From: an uncultured Roseburia sp.
Lineage (GTDB): Bacteria > Bacillota > Clostridia > Lachnospirales > Lachnospiraceae
Length of the DNA: 64,000 nucleotides
Direction: 5' to 3'
Assembly: GCA_910587865.1 (NCBI GenBank)
Contig: CAJUNX010000004.1
Coordinates: 73,166-137,165 of the forward strand
The translations under genes and the position numbers were made by a program. Shown one piece after another: positions 32,875 through 40,632 of this stretch. Position 1 is the stretch's first letter. Each line of letters starts with the position of its first letter. The notes under the pieces were generated by a model. It saw only the letters and a list, made by a program, of their open reading frames with translations. It was not told where the DNA came from and did no database searches.

Positions 32875-33911
32875 ATCATACGTTTGCCGCATTAAACAGC
32901 CATGAACAGCGTTTTAAAGAAATTTTTCTCGCCCACCCCGGCCTTCACCCTGAACTGCCGCGCTCCCTTTCCGAGCTCGATCAGATCTCAAAGGCTCAGC
33001 CCGAATACCGGATCCTGCGGGAGGAACGCGGCGGTTTCTTTCCGGACAGCGCTCATTTCAGCGAGCGTATCTTCGCGCAGCACAATGATGTCGCCGTCAC
33101 GCTGCACGAGCGCTACAGCCCCTGCTTTATCCATTCACACGACTACTTTGAGATCGCCTACGTCCTTACCGGCTCCTGCACGAATCATATTGCCGGGAAA
33201 TCCGTCACCCAAAAGGCCGGGGATCTCTGCGTGATTTCCCTGTACACGCCGCACGCAGTCAGTGTCTTTTCCGACAATACGATCCTGATGAATCTGCTGA
33301 TCCGCTCAAGCACGTTTGAGCAGACTTTTTTCGGCTCCCTGACGCAGCGGGATGTGCTCTCTTCCTTTTTTTCGCGCGCACTCTACACGCCGGATAACCG
33401 TTCTTATCTTCTTTTTGAAACAGGAAAGGATGATGAGATCCGCAGACTGATGCTGCGGCTTTATGATGAATTTCACGAAAACAGAAAATATGTGGACCGG
33501 ATGCTGTGCGCCCTTGTCTCGATGCTGTTTACAGAACTGCTGCGCAGTCACGAACACAGCCTGACCGTCCCCAATCCGTCCGGAAACAGCAGTGATTCCA
33601 ACATCATGTTCATTCTGAATTACATTCTTGCACACTATCAGACACTCTCCCTGAGCAAACTGTCTGCCTTTTTCAATTACAGTGAGCGACAGATGACGCG
33701 TATCTTAAAAGATTACACCGGAAAAAGCTTTACTGCCGTGATCCAGGAGATCCGCCTTCAGCGCGCCTGCGAGCTGCTGCGCAACCCGCAGATTCCGGTC
33801 GCCGACATCGCTGCTCACGTGGGATATTCTAACGTCAGCTATTTTTATCATATTTTCAAAACGCAAAACGGCATGACGCCGGCTGCTTATCGGGAGCGTT
33901 TTCGCTATTGA
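32871..33911 (+). CDS. AraC-family transcriptional regulator with cupin sensor
   Basis: The 346-residue regulator has an N-terminal cupin-like sensor (about 75-160; HSHDYFEIAYVLTGSCTNHI, GDLCVISLYTPHAV). The C-terminal AraC DNA-binding domain has two helix-turn-helix units (about 245-345: LSLSKLSAFFNYSERQMTRI, then VADIAAHVGYSNVSYFYHIF followed by KTQNGMTPAAYR). It overlaps the preceding gene by 4 nt and closes the importer operon, so it probably senses the imported solute or a product and controls the operon. The effector is unknown. Confidence 0.9.
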   Translation: MNHTFAALNSHEQRFKEIFLAHPGLHPELPRSLSELDQISKAQPEYRILREERGGFFPDSAHFSERIFAQHNDVAVTLHERYSPCFIHSHDYFEIAYVLTGSCTNHIAGKSVTQKAGDLCVISLYTPHAVSVFSDNTILMNLLIRSSTFEQTFFGSLTQRDVLSSFFSRALYTPDNRSYLLFETGKDDEIRRLMLRLYDEFHENRKYVDRMLCALVSMLFTELLRSHEHSLTVPNPSGNSSDSNIMFILNYILAHYQTLSLSKLSAFFNYSERQMTRILKDYTGKSFTAVIQEIRLQRACELLRNPQIPVADIAAHVGYSNVSYFYHIFKTQNGMTPAAYRERFRY

Positions 33912-33925
33912 AAAACGGCTGCCTG

Positions 33926-34795
33926 TCACGCCGCAATCATAATCAGCGTCCCCGCCACGATTCCGGCCAATCCCGCTGCGGAGCGCTTTGACAGCTTCTC
34001 GTGAAACACGATTCTGGAAAAAGCGACGGTCACAAGAATACTGAGCTTATCAATCGGCACGACAATGCTTGCCGGCCCCTCCTGCAGCGCTTTGTAATAA
34101 CAGATCCATGACGCACCGGTCGCAAGTCCCGACATACAGATAAATCCAAGCTCCTTCCCGCGGACCTTTTTTACCTCCTGCCATTTTCCGGTCGCCGGCA
34201 CCATCAGCCAGGCCATCACGAGCACGACTCCGGTGCGGATCGCCGTCCCGAGGTTCGACTCAACCCCGGTGATTCCCACCTTCGCCAGAATCGAGGTGAG
34301 GCTTGCAAACACCGCTGAGCCCGCCGCGTATAGCAGCCAGCTCTTTTTGGCCGGGTTCACCGGATCGTTCTGCGCTTTCTTTCGCTCAATCATCAGATAT
34401 GTGCCCGCTGCGATCAGGACCACCCCGATCCCTTTTAACAGGCTGATACCCTCGTGCAGAAATATAAATGCCATCAGGATCGTGAGAACCGTGCTGGATT
34501 TATCGATCGGAACCACCTGGTTGATATCTCCGTCCTGCAATGCTTTAAAATAACACAGCCACGAAGCCCCTGTCGCGAGTCCCGACAGAACTAGAAACAG
34601 CAGCGTCTTTCCCTCAATCTGCCGGATGCCCGGCCAGGATCCTGCGAGAAACACCATGATCCATGAAAAAACCAGCACGACAACGGTGCGGATCGCCGTC
34701 GCTACCGCAGAATCCGTCCTTCGGATCCCGCATTTTGCCAGAATCGATGTCACTCCTGCAAAGACCGCCGATCCCACCGCATAGAAAATCCACAT
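33926..34795 (-). CDS. EamA/DMT family transporter
   Basis: The 289-residue protein has ten hydrophobic helices arranged as two EamA repeats, visible as near-duplicate sequences: YAVGSAVFAGVTSILAKCGI and YAAGSAVFASLTSILAKVGI, and LSGLATGASWLCYFKALQ and MSGLATGASWICYYKALQ. The drug/metabolite transporter superfamily exports or exchanges small metabolites; the substrate is unknown. The ATG at 34795 has GGGGTGAGGCGGTC upstream. It starts 7 bp after the exonuclease gene and is probably translated from the same mRNA. Its end converges with the AraC gene with only a 14-bp gap and no clear terminator. Confidence 0.9.
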   Translation of the reverse strand: MWIFYAVGSAVFAGVTSILAKCGIRRTDSAVATAIRTVVVLVFSWIMVFLAGSWPGIRQIEGKTLLFLVLSGLATGASWLCYFKALQDGDINQVVPIDKSSTVLTILMAFIFLHEGISLLKGIGVVLIAAGTYLMIERKKAQNDPVNPAKKSWLLYAAGSAVFASLTSILAKVGITGVESNLGTAIRTGVVLVMAWLMVPATGKWQEVKKVRGKELGFICMSGLATGASWICYYKALQEGPASIVVPIDKLSILVTVAFSRIVFHEKLSKRSAAGLAGIVAGTLIMIAA

Positions 34796-34802
34796 GACCG
34801 CC

Positions 34803-35531
34803 TCACCCCCTGACGTCAATCTTCCTCGTATACCTGCACTGCGGATAATTCCCGCACCCCATAAACTCCCCGAATTTTCCGCTGCGCTTTTTTAATTCGC
34901 CCCCGCACCGCGGGCAGACCTCCACTTTCATCCCCTGCTGCAGCTTTCCCAGCTCCTCAAAACACTTCTGATTCATCACACAGTCATTCAGCGCCCGGTG
35001 CGCACCCGCTGCGCTGATGTGAAAATGCTCCGCCAGGTCCGTCAGCTTATAGTGTTTTAACTCCGGCAGACAGCTTTTCGCCATCCAGAGCGTGTCAATA
35101 TAGTCGTTCTCCACACTGCGCCCGAACAGCCGCTGCGCGGCATTGCAGACAAAATTCAGGTCAAATGAACCGATGTTGTGTCCCACCAGCACCGACTTCT
35201 CGGCAAAATCGAGAAATGCCCGCAACGCCGCATCGGCCTTCGGCGCATCCGCCACCATCTCGTCCGTAATCCCGTTGACGCGCGTCGCGCCGTATGGAAT
35301 GCTCCTCCCCGGATTCACCAGCGTGGAAAATTCCTCCACCGCGGTTCCCTTCTCCACGCGGATCGCGGAAATCTCGATAATCTCGTCAAAAACCGGACTC
35401 ATCCCCGTCGTCTCCAGATCAAACACCACATAGTCCGCGACATATTTTGCCAGGCGCTTTCCCTTCTTCGGAACATCCGCTCCGGCTTTTTCCGTCCCCT
35501 GCTGCGTCTCTGTCCTCTGTATCTTCTCCAT
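34803..35531 (-). CDS. DEDDh 3'-5' exonuclease with topoisomerase-type zinc finger
   Basis: The 242-residue protein has a DnaQ/PolC-epsilon-like exonuclease domain (about 32-195). Motif ExoI is FDLETTG (37-43), ExoII is GHNIGSFDLNF, and ExoIII contains the HRALNDC histidine-aspartate pair, all consistent with a DEDDh nuclease. The C-terminal 40 residues form a four-cysteine zinc finger (C206, C209, C226, C232) like those at the end of topoisomerase I. This fusion suggests a DNA-binding repair or proofreading nuclease acting in the cytosol, inferred from domains only. AGGAGATACATT upstream of the ATG is somewhat far. The EamA gene follows directly. Confidence 0.88.
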   Translation of the reverse strand: MEKIQRTETQQGTEKAGADVPKKGKRLAKYVADYVVFDLETTGMSPVFDEIIEISAIRVEKGTAVEEFSTLVNPGRSIPYGATRVNGITDEMVADAPKADAALRAFLDFAEKSVLVGHNIGSFDLNFVCNAAQRLFGRSVENDYIDTLWMAKSCLPELKHYKLTDLAEHFHISAAGAHRALNDCVMNQKCFEELGKLQQGMKVEVCPRCGGELKKRSGKFGEFMGCGNYPQCRYTRKIDVRG

Positions 35532-35738
35532 CTCTTAATGTATCTCCTCTCCCGTCTCTCACGGATCCGACGCTCTTTTCATCGGCTTTCCATGGTCTGT
35601 TTTCCCCTGTGCCCCCTGCTCTGACGGCACCCGGCCAAAATCACGCCATTCTCATTCCTTCCGGGATCCATGCTCTGACCGCACCCGGCGCATATCGCGC
35701 TCCATTCTCATTCCTTTCGGGGTGCCCCCTGCGCAGCC

Positions 35739-37508
35739 TTACTCAAACTGCGCCGCATACAGCCGGTAATAAAATCCCCGCTTCTCCATCAGGCTTTCAT
35801 GATTCCCCTGCTCCACGACATCCCCCTGGTGAATCACCAGAATCTGATCCGCATTCTGGATCGTCGAGAGCCGGTGTGCGATCACAAAGCAGGTTTTCCC
35901 TTTCATCAGTTCACGCATCGCCTTCTGGATCCTGCGCTCCGTGCCCGTATCGACATTTGACGTCGCCTCATCCAGAATCAGCATCTTTGCATCATAAAGC
36001 ATCGCACGCGCAATCGTCAAAAGCTGCTTCTGCCCCTTTGAGATATTACCGCCGTCCTCGCTGATCACCGTCTCGTATCCCTCCGGGAGCTGCATGATAA
36101 AGGAATGGATATGCGCCGCTTTCGCCGCGGCCACGACCTCCTCCATCGTTGCCCCTTCTTTTCCGTAAGCAATATTTTCAAAAATCGTCCCTCGGAACAC
36201 CCATGTCTCCTGCAGCACCATCGCATACGCGCCCCTCACCCCGGCGCGCGTATAATCGCGGATATCCCCGCCCTCGAGCAGGACGCGCCCCTGATCCACA
36301 TCGTAAAAACGCATCAGCAGATTGATGATCGTCGTCTTCCCGGCCCCGGTCGGACCCACGATCGCGATCAGCTTCCCGGCATCCGCCACGAGGTTTAAAT
36401 CATGAATAATCGTTTTTTCCCTGTCATATCCGAAAAATACATGTTCAAGCGCAACATTTCCTTTCACCTCATGCGGCGCCTTCGCACCCTCTTTATCTTT
36501 TAACTCTTCCTCTTCATCCAGCAGCGCAAACACACGCTCCGATGCTGCCAGTGCGGAGTACAGCTCATTGACGATATTGGCGATCTCGTTGATCGGCCCG
36601 GAAAACTTTCGCGAATACAGCACAAATGAGGAAATCTGTCCGAGCGTGATCATCTGCCACATATAAAGCAGCGATCCGAACACCGCGATCAGACCAAGTC
36701 CGATGTTGTTGATAAATCCGACTGTCGGCCCCATGGTAAGCCCGTAGTAATCCGCGGCGTAGTAGGCATCCGCAGCCGCCATATTGATCCGGTCAAACCT
36801 CTCCGCAACCCGGTTTTCATATGCATAGGCCATAATCGTCTTCTGGCCGCCGAACATCTCCTCCACAAATCCGTTCATGATCCCGTAATTTTTGGAGCGC
36901 TTCGCGAACCGCGGCTGTGTGATTTTACGCATTTTCGTCGTGTAGAAAATCGCGGACGGGATCGTGACCAGCGTGACCAGCGCGAGCATCGGCGAAAGCA
37001 TCAGCATCATCACAAACGATCCGATCACCGTCACCAGACTGGTCAGAATCTGCACGACATCTGTCGCGATGCAGGTACACACCACGTCGATATCATAAGA
37101 CACGCGGCTGATGATATCCCCCGCCTGATTCTGATCAAAATATCCGACCGGCAGGCGCATCAGTTTTTCAAACACGTCGCCGCGCATCTTTCTGGCCACC
37201 CATCTGCTGACCTTCATCATCACAAAATGAATCGCGATCGTGATAACAGAGGAACTCACGTAACACAGCAGCATGCGCTCCGCAAAATAGAGCACCCTGT
37301 CAAACCGTACCTTCCCCGGTCCCGCAGCCGCCTCATTGATCGCGGAACCCGCCAGTCCGGGCCCCAGAAGCGCCAGAATATTACTCACAAAACACAGCGC
37401 AAACACCGCTGCCAGAATCCATTTGTATTGTCCGATATAAGCGATCAGACGCCGGAATGTCCCTCTCGCATCCTTCGGCTTCCTCCTCACTGAATCCATT
37501 CGCGCCAT
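35739..37508 (-). CDS. ABC exporter subunit 2 (fused permease/ATPase)
   Basis: This 589-residue half-transporter has six membrane helices (about 20-315) and an ATPase domain: Walker A GPTGAGKTT, Q-loop VLQETWVF, a signature degraded to ISKGQKQ instead of LSGGQ, Walker B MLILDEATS, and H-loop HRLS. In heterodimeric ABC exporters such asymmetry is common, giving one degenerate ATP site. It lies 25 bp downstream of the other half-transporter, which has a canonical signature, so the two should pair as a multidrug-type exporter. The ATG at 37508 has GGAAAGGAAAG upstream. The exported substrate is unknown. Confidence 0.92.
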   Translation of the reverse strand: MARMDSVRRKPKDARGTFRRLIAYIGQYKWILAAVFALCFVSNILALLGPGLAGSAINEAAAGPGKVRFDRVLYFAERMLLCYVSSSVITIAIHFVMMKVSRWVARKMRGDVFEKLMRLPVGYFDQNQAGDIISRVSYDIDVVCTCIATDVVQILTSLVTVIGSFVMMLMLSPMLALVTLVTIPSAIFYTTKMRKITQPRFAKRSKNYGIMNGFVEEMFGGQKTIMAYAYENRVAERFDRINMAAADAYYAADYYGLTMGPTVGFINNIGLGLIAVFGSLLYMWQMITLGQISSFVLYSRKFSGPINEIANIVNELYSALAASERVFALLDEEEELKDKEGAKAPHEVKGNVALEHVFFGYDREKTIIHDLNLVADAGKLIAIVGPTGAGKTTIINLLMRFYDVDQGRVLLEGGDIRDYTRAGVRGAYAMVLQETWVFRGTIFENIAYGKEGATMEEVVAAAKAAHIHSFIMQLPEGYETVISEDGGNISKGQKQLLTIARAMLYDAKMLILDEATSNVDTGTERRIQKAMRELMKGKTCFVIAHRLSTIQNADQILVIHQGDVVEQGNHESLMEKRGFYYRLYAAQFE

Positions 37509-37533
37509 AGAAATCTTTCCTTTCCAATTCAAA

Positions 37534-39258
37534 TCACGACTGCATCTGAACCTCGTAAATCTCACGGTAGGTCTGACAGTTCAAAAGGAGCTCCTCATGT
37601 GTCCCGTGCCCGATGATCCTGCCCTCCTCGAGCACCAGAATATCATCCAGGCTCATGATCGAGCTGATCCGCTGTGCAACTATGATCGTAGTCGTCCCTT
37701 CATGATGCTCGCGGATCGCTGCGCGCAGCGCCGCATCCGTCCTGTAGTCAAGCGCGCTCGAGGAATCGTCGAGAATCAGAATCTCCGGAGCCGCCGCAAG
37801 CGCACGCGCAATCAGCACGCGCTGTCTCTGACCTCCGCTTAAATTCGCCCCGTGAATCGACGCCCGGTGTTCATAGGCATCCCCGTAATCTTCGATAAAA
37901 TCCCGGGCACGCGCATCCTCCGCCGCCGCCACCAGTTCCTGCTGCGTCACGTCACGCCCGAATGTGATGTTCTCTTTTAACGTGTCGGCAAAGATTACGT
38001 CATTCTGAAACACGACGCCAAAAAGGCTGTGCAGCTCATCCTTGTCATAGGTACGCACATCCCGTCCGTCCAAAAAAACCGCGCCCTCGTCCGCATCGTA
38101 AAACCGCATCAGAAGATTGACAATCGTCGTCTTGCCGCAGCCGGTCGCTCCGATGATGCCGAGCGTACCGCCCTTTTTCATGGAAAAGCTGATATCGGAA
38201 AGGCTCTTCTGCCTGCCCTCCTTTGCTGCCCCGTAATTAAATCCCACATGGTCGAAAATGATATATTCGTCACGGTCCGTCACCGCCGCTTCTTCCTTTG
38301 GAATCGGAACCAGTTCGTCCTCCGTCTTCACCACCTCGCGGATGCGCTGCGCCGAGGCGTTCGCTTTTGACATCAGCATAAATACACGGTTTAGTCCCAT
38401 CACACCCATCAGAATCATATTAAAATATGTAAGAAACGCAAGGATAACCCCCGGCTGCGTCACACCGTTATTCACACGGACCGCCCCCACAAGCACGACA
38501 ATCGTAAGCCCCGTATTCAGCGCAAACGTCATGATCGGCCCGGGAAGCGACATCACGATCCCGGCCTTCACATCGCGGTTTGTCAGCTCTTCATTGCTTT
38601 CGCAAAACCGTCTGATCTCATAGTCCTCCTTTGAGAGGGCCTTCACAACACGGATTCCGGTGATATTTTCACGCATAATCCGCACAACGTCATCCAGTCC
38701 CCGCTGTACCCTGTCATAGAGCGGGATTCCCTTCATGGACACAAAAACGACCGCCGCGATCATAATCGGGGACATGATACACAGGATCATCGCAAGTCCC
38801 GTATCCATCGTCAGTGTGATAAAAATCCCTCCCAGAAGCATGATCGGCGCGCGGATCCCCATCGTCTGTATGCTCTGAATGAAACTCTGCAGATTGTAGG
38901 AATCCGAGGTCATTCGGGAATTTAAGGACGGAAGGCCGAACTCGTCCAGCTGATTTCCAGACAGATTCACTGATTTCCAGAACAGATCCCTGCGGATCTC
39001 ATAGATGCTCTCCTTCGCCACGCGCACGGCCAGCCGGTTTGCATTTACATTCAGCTGCCGCACCAAAATGGCCAGCCCGATCATCACAAGCCCCCACAGA
39101 AGAATCCGCGCTGCGCTCTTCATCGGCGCCACATCGTCAATCAGATGCTCTAACACATAAGGCAGCATCAGCTCACCCACGGTTCCTGACATCTTGATCA
39201 TCATACCGCCCGCGATCATCCAGCGGTATTTTTTCATGTAAGAAAAAATGAATTTCAT
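37534..39258 (-). CDS. ABC exporter subunit 1 (fused permease/ATPase)
   Basis: The 574-residue half-transporter starts MKFIFSYMKKYRWMIAGGMM and has six membrane helices. Its ATPase domain has Walker A GATGCGKTT, signature NLSGGQRQR, Walker B ILILDDSSSALD (with Asp in place of the catalytic Glu) and H-loop QRISS. Together with the downstream subunit it forms a heterodimeric exporter. The catalytic-Glu change here and the signature change in the partner fit one consensus and one degenerate ATP site. GGGGAGAGTT precedes the ATG at 39258. A promoter and a MarR-type palindrome lie upstream. Confidence 0.92.
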   Translation of the reverse strand: MKFIFSYMKKYRWMIAGGMMIKMSGTVGELMLPYVLEHLIDDVAPMKSAARILLWGLVMIGLAILVRQLNVNANRLAVRVAKESIYEIRRDLFWKSVNLSGNQLDEFGLPSLNSRMTSDSYNLQSFIQSIQTMGIRAPIMLLGGIFITLTMDTGLAMILCIMSPIMIAAVVFVSMKGIPLYDRVQRGLDDVVRIMRENITGIRVVKALSKEDYEIRRFCESNEELTNRDVKAGIVMSLPGPIMTFALNTGLTIVVLVGAVRVNNGVTQPGVILAFLTYFNMILMGVMGLNRVFMLMSKANASAQRIREVVKTEDELVPIPKEEAAVTDRDEYIIFDHVGFNYGAAKEGRQKSLSDISFSMKKGGTLGIIGATGCGKTTIVNLLMRFYDADEGAVFLDGRDVRTYDKDELHSLFGVVFQNDVIFADTLKENITFGRDVTQQELVAAAEDARARDFIEDYGDAYEHRASIHGANLSGGQRQRVLIARALAAAPEILILDDSSSALDYRTDAALRAAIREHHEGTTTIIVAQRISSIMSLDDILVLEEGRIIGHGTHEELLLNCQTYREIYEVQMQS

Positions 39259-39352
39259 AACTCTCCCCTGTTCTTTCCTCTGTATCCGCCGTCGGTGCAC
39301 CGAAACATTCCTTCGTCGTTTGAATGCCTCCGCCCTGGCGGCCCTGTTTTAT

Positions 39353-39382
39353 ATTTTATCACATGGCATGATTTGTTTGCAA
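39353..39382 (-). promoter_or_regulatory. Promoter of the ABC exporter operon
   Basis: On the minus strand TTGCAA (39382-39377), an 18-bp spacer and TAAAAT (39358-39353) lie about 95 bp before the start codon of the first half-transporter. Confidence 0.6.
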
Positions 39383-39399
39383 TAGATCCGGGCAAAATA

Positions 39400-39413
39400 G
39401 TTGACTAATCAAC
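39400..39413. promoter_or_regulatory. MarR-type palindromic operator
   Basis: GTTGA-CTAA-TCAAC is a 5-bp-arm palindrome within AGTTGACTAATCAACC. It closely resembles binding sites described for MarR-family repressors, which commonly control paired ABC exporter genes. It lies 17 bp upstream of the exporter -35. No MarR gene is in the window. Confidence 0.55.
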
Positions 39414-39652
39414 CATGTGACAAAAAAGATGCCGATCGGCTGCCTCAGAAAACCCGTGAATCGTCATTCGTATTTTTCGACGATACGTGCAGAAGTTTGT
39501 GAACGGAGCACAAAAATCAGGCAGAGACAAATACAGAAATAGAAACAGCAAAATGACAGATCACCGGTAAATTATAATAGACACTGTTACTTTACTATGC
39601 CATACTAAACGTAATAAAGGACAGTTTTCCATGATCGGGAGGTGAAAATGAT

Positions 39653-39843
39653 ATGCCGAGTAATGGTAAAATTATAAAAGATGTCGTTGAACAGTTCCAA
39701 AAAGTGCAGGCTCATATGATAAATGCCAAAGAGGAGGGCGCCAAAAAACATATGAGGGTCTGAAAAATGATTATCTGTCGTTAAAAGCGATTTTAACATC
39801 CCTTGGCGTCAATCTGACAGATATTGATAAGATGAAAGAATAG
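39653..39843 (+). pseudogene. Small gene of unknown function with a -1 frameshift
   Basis: An ATG at 39653, with GGGAGGTGAAAATGAT upstream, opens a frame beginning MPSNGKIIKDVVEQFQKVQA that hits a stop after 36 codons. Sliding back one base at the AAAAAA run (about 39742-39747) continues as TYEGLKNDYLSLKAILTSLG and ends DIDKMKE with a stop at 39843, giving a coherent 63-residue helical protein. So it is either a broken gene, a sequencing indel in a homopolymer, or a frameshift expressed by slippage. The family is not recognised. The 394-bp gap before it holds only the exporter promoter and operator. Confidence 0.5.
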
Positions 39844-39857
39844 TAACGTTTTTTATC

Positions 39858-39886
39858 GGGTGGTCATGGCACTTTCGTGACCACCC
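39858..39886 (+). terminator. Hairpin, possible terminator
   Basis: GGGTGGTCA (39858-39866) pairs with TGACCACCC (39878-39886). The T-run precedes the stem rather than following it, so termination on the minus strand or a non-terminator role is possible. Confidence 0.35.
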
Positions 39887-39909
39887 TGAATTGTCTCTCT
39901 CCTCCTCCG

Positions 39910-40061
39910 GCATCAGTGCCGGTGCAATCAGATGCACATATCGTTTCATTATTAGAGGATAATGCAGAAAATAAAAATTATAATGCCAGGGTCCAGCTGT
40001 TCCTGCTGGAATTCCCGCAGAAAAAATGACACCGAAAGAAGTAGCTGAGGGGATGGAGTGA
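39910..40061 (+). pseudogene. Decayed gene fragment
   Basis: An open stretch without a start codon reads SDAHIVSLLEDNAENKNYNA, then RVQLFLLEFP. After a change of frame near 40016 it continues AEKMTPKEVAEGME to a stop at 40061. The amino-acid texture looks coding, but no complete gene exists. It is probably the 3' remnant of a gene of unknown family. A hairpin CCTGCCAGT/ACTGGCAGG follows at 40071-40106. Confidence 0.3.
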
Positions 40062-40170
40062 GGCGGAACGCCTGCCAGTTATCGGGAAAATGCAGATACT
40101 GGCAGGTGCTTTAAAATGTCAGCCTCGAACTGTGGGATAAATTATGAATTAATCCCCATATGCCCTATCT

Positions 40171-40208
40171 CCCGTCAGGCGGTATACTTCCGTCAGACGG
40201 GATTTTTT
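40171..40208 (+). terminator. Terminator-like hairpin with T-run
   Basis: CCCGTCAGGCGG and CCGTCAGACGGG form an interrupted stem, followed by GATTTTTT. It may end the transcript from the degraded genes to its left. The 360 bp from here to the next promoter show no convincing gene on either strand. Confidence 0.5.
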
Positions 40209-40561
40209 CCGTCCCTGCCCGTACCCGCCCTGATGTAGTAAGATACGAATGATGCCTCCGATGGCATTCATGCTCTCAAATATGATGTACCTGTTCTTCT
40301 CCTTTTCTGCGAAGATCGATCGCCTGCTCATTATCGCAAGAACCGATGAAGGACGGAAATCGCAAAGCAGAACAGAGTGCAGTTCGGCAGAAAGCCGCTG
40401 CCGGTTTTGGTGAACTTTTGGGAATTGCAGGATGGGATTTTAAATGGGACACTTGCGAAAACAGCGGCAGCCAAAACCCCCAGCGCAGACAGGGAAACTC
40501 TGTATAAATAGCTGTATGAGACACAGAAAGATACTCCCGCCGGAACGGGTTCCCAAAAGCC

Positions 40562-40589
40562 TTGATTTTTTTCTGCATACACTTATAAT
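40562..40589 (+). promoter_or_regulatory. Promoter of the second AAA-ATPase-like gene
   Basis: TTGATT (40562-40567), a 16-bp spacer and a perfect TATAAT (40584-40589) lie 43 bp before the start codon at 40633. Confidence 0.7.
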
Positions 40590-40632
40590 GAGGGTAGGAA
40601 CAATCGAACCACATAACAGACAGGAGCATTTT

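Noticed and set aside
40149..40630. Several short open frames on the minus strand near 40149-40629
   Set aside because: They overlap one another, lack RBSs and show no recognisable domain; one crosses the promoter of the plus-strand nuclease gene.
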